IMG/VR virus record: IMGVR_UViG_3300046011_000964
Coordinates: 1 to 40,210 of that record
Source of the DNA: a virus
Length of the DNA: 40,210 bases
Strand: one strand, 5' to 3'
Position numbers and translations under genes: made by a program. The notes beneath the pieces are model-generated. The model worked only from the letters and a program-made list of their open reading frames with translations. It made no database searches and was not told where the DNA came from. This document shows positions 37,876 to 40,210 of the stretch, piece by piece. How positions within the stretch are numbered: the stretch's first letter is position 1; each line of letters begins with the position of its first letter.

Positions 37876-38547
37876 ATGGCAATCAAACTTAAAACTACCA
37901 GCGGCCTTAGTGCCAATGGCGTAAAACTCTTAGTGTACGGTCAAGCCGGTGCAGGTAAGACTTCGCTAATCCCTACACTACCTAGCCCCATTGTTATCAG
38001 TGCTGAAGGTGGCCTGCTTAGCATTCAAGACGCTGATCTGACTTACATCGAGGTAAGTAGCATGGAATCTTTGCGCGAGGCTTATCAGTATGTAGCTAGT
38101 GCAGAGGCTAATCACTTTGCATCGGTGGCTTTGGATAGCGTTAGCGAGATTGCTGAGGTTGTACTTAACCATGAGAAAAAGGTAAACAAAGACCCACGCG
38201 CTGCATATGGCGCAATGCAAGAACAGATGGCCGATATTATCCGCGCTTTTCGTGACCTGCCTAAGCATGTTTATATGTCTGCAAAGTTGGAGAAAAGCAC
38301 TGATGAAGTTGGAAAGATGTTTTATGCACCTTCCATGCCGGGTAACAAAACCGGACAAAGCCTGCCCTACTTTTTTGACGAGGTGCTAGCTTTGCGAGTT
38401 GAAAAGGATGCAGAGGGTAATACCCAGCGCGCTTTGATGTGTGATTCTGATGGCCTGTGGTTAGCCAAAGATCGTAGCGGTAAATTGTCGCAATGGGAAG
38501 CGCCTGATCTGGGTGTGATTATTTCTAAAATTGGAGGTGTTAAATAA
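37876..38547 (+). CDS. Sak4-like RecA-fold ATPase (AAA_24)
   Basis: 223 aa. Walker A GQAGAGKT (22-29), Walker B region 'FASVALDSVSEI' with D87, and 'HVYMSAKLEK' with later 'MPGNKTGQSLPYFFDEVLALRV', a hallmark of the AAA_24 (Sak4) core-RecA proteins. Sak4 proteins promote single-strand annealing with an SSB partner; the DUF669 protein three genes downstream fits that role. Stop and next start overlap as TAATG. Confidence 0.85.
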   Translation: MAIKLKTTSGLSANGVKLLVYGQAGAGKTSLIPTLPSPIVISAEGGLLSIQDADLTYIEVSSMESLREAYQYVASAEANHFASVALDSVSEIAEVVLNHEKKVNKDPRAAYGAMQEQMADIIRAFRDLPKHVYMSAKLEKSTDEVGKMFYAPSMPGNKTGQSLPYFFDEVLALRVEKDAEGNTQRALMCDSDGLWLAKDRSGKLSQWEAPDLGVIISKIGGVK

Positions 38548-38993
38548 TGAGTAACTTTGAACGTACAGCCGATTGGCTTGCAGCATGTGGCAAACAACAA
38601 ACCGAGGAAAACGTAAGCGTCCAGATTGGTTGCCAGTTAGAAGAGATTTGCGAATTTATGGCCTGCCTGCGTACAGATAAAGACGGTTATGCACGTTTGT
38701 TAGAACGCAGCATTACTGATTTGGTGTGGTTTGCTAACAAACTAAAAAACCGTGAAAACTTTGTGTATATACCTAGCCATTTGCGCGCTGATGCACTTGA
38801 TGCGCTTTGCGATATCGAAGTAACTGGCAACGGCATTGCATCACTTGCAGGCTTTGAAAAGGATGAAGCCGACATTGCAGTACTCAATAGCAATGATGCA
38901 AAGTTGGTTGATGGTAAGCCTGTGATTTTGCGCGGTGGAAAGATTGGCAAGCCGGACGGCTGGACTGCACCTGATCTAAGTTACTACGTATAA
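38547..38993 (+). CDS. MazG-like nucleotide pyrophosphohydrolase
   Basis: 148 aa. 'CQLEEICEFMACL' supplies an E-E-x2-E cluster (E32, E33, E36) and 'DALDALCDIEVTGNG' a second acidic motif (D85, D89), the paired motifs of all-alpha NTP-PPases. The C-terminal 'GKIGKPDGWTAPDLSYYV' is characteristic of phage members. It would hydrolyse non-canonical or excess (d)NTPs, or alarmones in some phages. No direct evidence for the substrate. Confidence 0.75.
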   Translation: MSNFERTADWLAACGKQQTEENVSVQIGCQLEEICEFMACLRTDKDGYARLLERSITDLVWFANKLKNRENFVYIPSHLRADALDALCDIEVTGNGIASLAGFEKDEADIAVLNSNDAKLVDGKPVILRGGKIGKPDGWTAPDLSYYV

Positions 38994-39001
38994 GGATTAA
39001 T

Positions 39002-39394
39002 ATGCCTGATTTTGACGATTTAAAACTAATGGCTGATTCTTGGATGGCATACAAACAAGCCGAAGCAAATGCCGTACAAGCCCGCCGTGAGGTGGAAGAT
39101 AAACTGTTACAAGCTCTGCAAATTGGAGCATTGGAGGGAACGGAAACCATAAAGCATGATGGTTTTATTATCAAGATGGTAGGCCGGATTGATAAAAAGG
39201 TTGACACTGCCAAGCTGCAAGAGTTGGCCGCTGAAGCCGGTTTATCCGATCATCTTGGTTCATTGTTTCGGTGGAAACCGGAAATAAACGCAACAGCATG
39301 GAAACAGGCTGATAACTCAATAACTACCCCGCTACTTGGTGCAATCACTTCAACACCCGGTCGCACATCTTTCTCAATAACTTTCAAGGAATAA
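39002..39394 (+). CDS. Hypothetical protein of the recombination operon (130 aa)
   Basis: The N-terminal helix 'MADSWMAYKQAEANAVQARREVEDKLLQAL' is followed by 'EGTETIKHDGFIIKMVGRIDKKVDTAKLQEL' and 'LFRWKPEINATAWKQAD'. This architecture is common in phage proteins between Sak4-like and DUF669 genes and probably serves replication or recombination. Function not established. Seven bases separate it from the MazG-like gene. Confidence 0.75.
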   Translation: MPDFDDLKLMADSWMAYKQAEANAVQARREVEDKLLQALQIGALEGTETIKHDGFIIKMVGRIDKKVDTAKLQELAAEAGLSDHLGSLFRWKPEINATAWKQADNSITTPLLGAITSTPGRTSFSITFKE

Positions 39395-39399
39395 TTATC

Positions 39400-39897
39400 A
39401 TGGCTTTTTTAGATCAAGAATTTAACGTTGCAGATATGCCTGTATCAACTAGCAGCTTTGACCCGCTGCCTGAAGGTTGGTACAACGTAACTATTGCCGG
39501 TGCTGAGCTTAAATCAACCAAAGCCGGCAACGGCCAATATATCGCCATCAAATACCAAGTAACCGGACCGACAATGCAGGGTCGAGTGGTATTCGGTAAT
39601 TTGAACATTAAAAACCCGAATCAAAAAGCCGAGGAAATTGGCCGCGAACAATTAGGCCAGATCATGCGAGCTACTGGGTTAGCCAAAGTAACTGATACGG
39701 ATATGCTAATTGGTGGGCAACTGGCTATCAAACTTAGCATACGCCGAGATGAACAATACGGCGATAGCAACGACGTCAAAGGCTTTAAGGCATTAGCTGG
39801 TGCTGTACCTGCATCTATGCCTAGTACGCCTTTTGGTGCTACGCCAGCGCCAGCCGCTGCCCCTGCTAAAGCCGCCCCACCTTGGGCTAAAAAGTAA
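39400..39897 (+). CDS. DUF669 protein, probable phage ssDNA-binding protein
   Basis: 165 aa with 'FDPLPEGWYNVTIAGAELKSTKAGNGQYIAIKYQVTG' at the start, then 'GRVVFGNLNIKNPNQKAEEIGREQLGQIMRATG', both strong DUF669 signatures. The C-terminus is an Ala/Pro-rich tail (about 133-165). DUF669 proteins have an OB-like fold and act as SSB equivalents next to Sak4-type recombinases, the arrangement seen here. Five bases separate it from the previous gene. Confidence 0.88.
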   Translation: MAFLDQEFNVADMPVSTSSFDPLPEGWYNVTIAGAELKSTKAGNGQYIAIKYQVTGPTMQGRVVFGNLNIKNPNQKAEEIGREQLGQIMRATGLAKVTDTDMLIGGQLAIKLSIRRDEQYGDSNDVKGFKALAGAVPASMPSTPFGATPAPAAAPAKAAPPWAKK

Positions 39898-39903
39898 AGA
39901 TTA

Positions 39904-39997
39904 TGGGGGGAAGGCGGATTCTGTAGCTTAGTTGGAAAAGCTGCCTTTCGAGGGCAAGTCGTTGGTTCGAATCCAACCAGTGCAGCGAGTACCCCCA
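39904..39997 (+). other. G/C clamp enclosing the tRNA-like element
   Basis: TGGGGG (39904-39909) can pair with CCCCCA (39992-39997). Each is 13-14 bases outside the cloverleaf core (5' insert 39911-39923, 3' insert 39978-39990), extending the acceptor region with an imperfect helix. Confidence 0.5.
39917..39985 (+). tRNA. tRNA-like gene, anticodon read as UCG (Arg), irregular
   Basis: D arm GCTT-AGTTGGAA-AAGC (39926-39941), preceded by the usual TA at positions 8-9. T arm GTTGG-TTCGAAT-CCAAC (39961-39977) contains the invariant TTC-G-A. Anticodon arm TGCC-TTTCGAG-GGCA gives U33 and anticodon UCG. Oddities: the anticodon region is about 4 bases shorter than usual (4-bp stem, 4-base variable loop), and the acceptor pairs (39917-39923 with 39978-39984) are mostly mismatched beyond the inner three. 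No encoded CCA. It is clearly tRNA-derived, but a working arginine tRNA is uncertain. Confidence 0.5.
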
Positions 39998-40004
39998 CCT
40001 ATAT

Positions 40005-40034
40005 AAAAAAAGCCCCAGCTTTAACACTGGGGCT
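40005..40034 (-). terminator. Rho-independent terminator on the minus strand
   Basis: AGCCCCAG (40011-40018) / CTGGGGCT (40027-40034), a perfect 8-bp stem with an 8-base loop. On the minus strand it runs into seven T. On the plus strand there is no T-run after it. It would stop antisense transcription coming from the helicase-methyltransferase gene. Confidence 0.75.
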
Positions 40035-40059
40035 AATGACAACAATGAAAGGAAACAGT

Positions 40060-40210
40060 ATGGATTATACAGACTTTATTAAACAGAAAAGACGCGATGA
40101 AGTTGCTACAGGCCATCAACCTAGCAATTTAAACGAATATTTAAAACCTTTTCAACATGCCATTGTTTCTTGGGCTGTACGCCGTGGACGCTCTGCCATT
40201 TTTGCTGATA
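40060..40210 (+). CDS. True 5' end of the helicase-methyltransferase gene (continues at position 1)
   Basis: ATG 40060 (MDYTDFIKQKRRDEVATGH) with AAAGGA 6 bases upstream. From 40084 the sequence is identical to window positions 1-127, and the reading frame continues into the gene at 1-2175 without interruption. The N-terminal residues ending 'YLKPFQHAIVSWAVRRGRSAIFADTG' are the Q-motif-like and Walker A-leading segment of the SNF2-type helicase. Only 40060-40083 is unique; the rest is the duplicated contig end. Confidence 0.92.
   Translation, partial: MDYTDFIKQKRRDEVATGHQPSNLNEYLKPFQHAIVSWAVRRGRSAIFAD
40084..40210. repeat. 127-base terminal direct repeat (copy of 1-127)
   Basis: Exact repeat of the first 127 bases of the window at its end. 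This length equals a common assembler k-mer size, so it most likely marks a closed circular contig (circularly permuted phage DNA) rather than a genuine terminal repeat. Confidence 0.93.

Noticed and set aside
39621-39998. Minus-strand open frame over the SSB-like gene and tRNA-like element
   Set aside because: It contains the phrase VGFEPTT, the well-known false translation of the antisense of a tRNA T-arm. It overlaps the real DUF669 gene.
1-40210. Lysogeny genes (integrase, excisionase, CI-like repressor, attachment site)
   Set aside because: Looked for and not found. The only regulators seen are the 56-aa HTH and the Arc-like protein, which are not sufficient evidence of a temperate lifestyle.

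Overview
The window is an essentially complete, circularly closing genome of a tailed phage with P22-like (short-tailed, podovirus) virion genes. The first 127 bases are repeated exactly as the last 127 (1-127 = 40084-40210). The contig therefore closes into a circle of 40083 bp, and the gene at the left edge really starts at 40060. Homologues of the P22 portal, scaffold, coat, gp4 and gp10 proteins, the DNA-ejection proteins and the tailspike head-binding domain place it. No integrase, clear CI-type repressor or RNA polymerase was seen. The host cannot be read from the sequence; a Gram-negative, possibly freshwater betaproteobacterial host is only an inference from the lysis genes and overall character.

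Layout on the circle. (A) Rightward early/replication arm, 37606 -> 40083/1 -> 8838: a small leader gene, a Sak4-like RecA-fold ATPase, a MazG-like NTP pyrophosphohydrolase, a DUF669 ssDNA-binding-like protein, a tRNA-like gene, an SNF2-type helicase fused to a beta-class DNA methyltransferase, a Cas4/AddB-type Fe-S nuclease, a cytosine-5 methyltransferase with a second long gene embedded in another frame, an SF2 helicase with a zinc ribbon, a VRR-NUC nuclease, an Arc-like repressor, a string of very small genes, and thymidylate synthase ThyX. (B) Leftward arm, 37505 -> 8814: a small HTH protein, TOPRIM-primase/helicase, a candidate replication origin next to the small terminase gene, large terminase, portal, scaffold, coat, tail accessory factor, several fibre-like proteins, DNA-ejection proteins, tailspike proteins, then a lysis-proximal cluster. 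The last cluster holds a transglutaminase-like protease, two membrane proteins, a secreted solute-binding protein, a 3-TM holin and an M15 endolysin.

The two arms diverge at 37506-37605, where a perfect dyad (ATTGTA-TGC-TACAAT) overlaps both predicted -10 boxes. They converge at 8814-8838, where thyX and the endolysin gene overlap by 25 bases and hairpins lie inside the endolysin gene. Hairpin terminators follow the coat gene and one fibre gene, and probably set relative structural-protein levels.

Most worth a second look: the dual-coding methyltransferase locus (3218-4063), a periplasmic amino-acid-type binding protein beside the holin (9696-10457), three DnaA boxes plus six GGTAAC-type repeats at 34842-35054, and the unusual tRNA-like element at 39904-39997. 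All functional statements rest on motif recognition by eye; no database search was possible.
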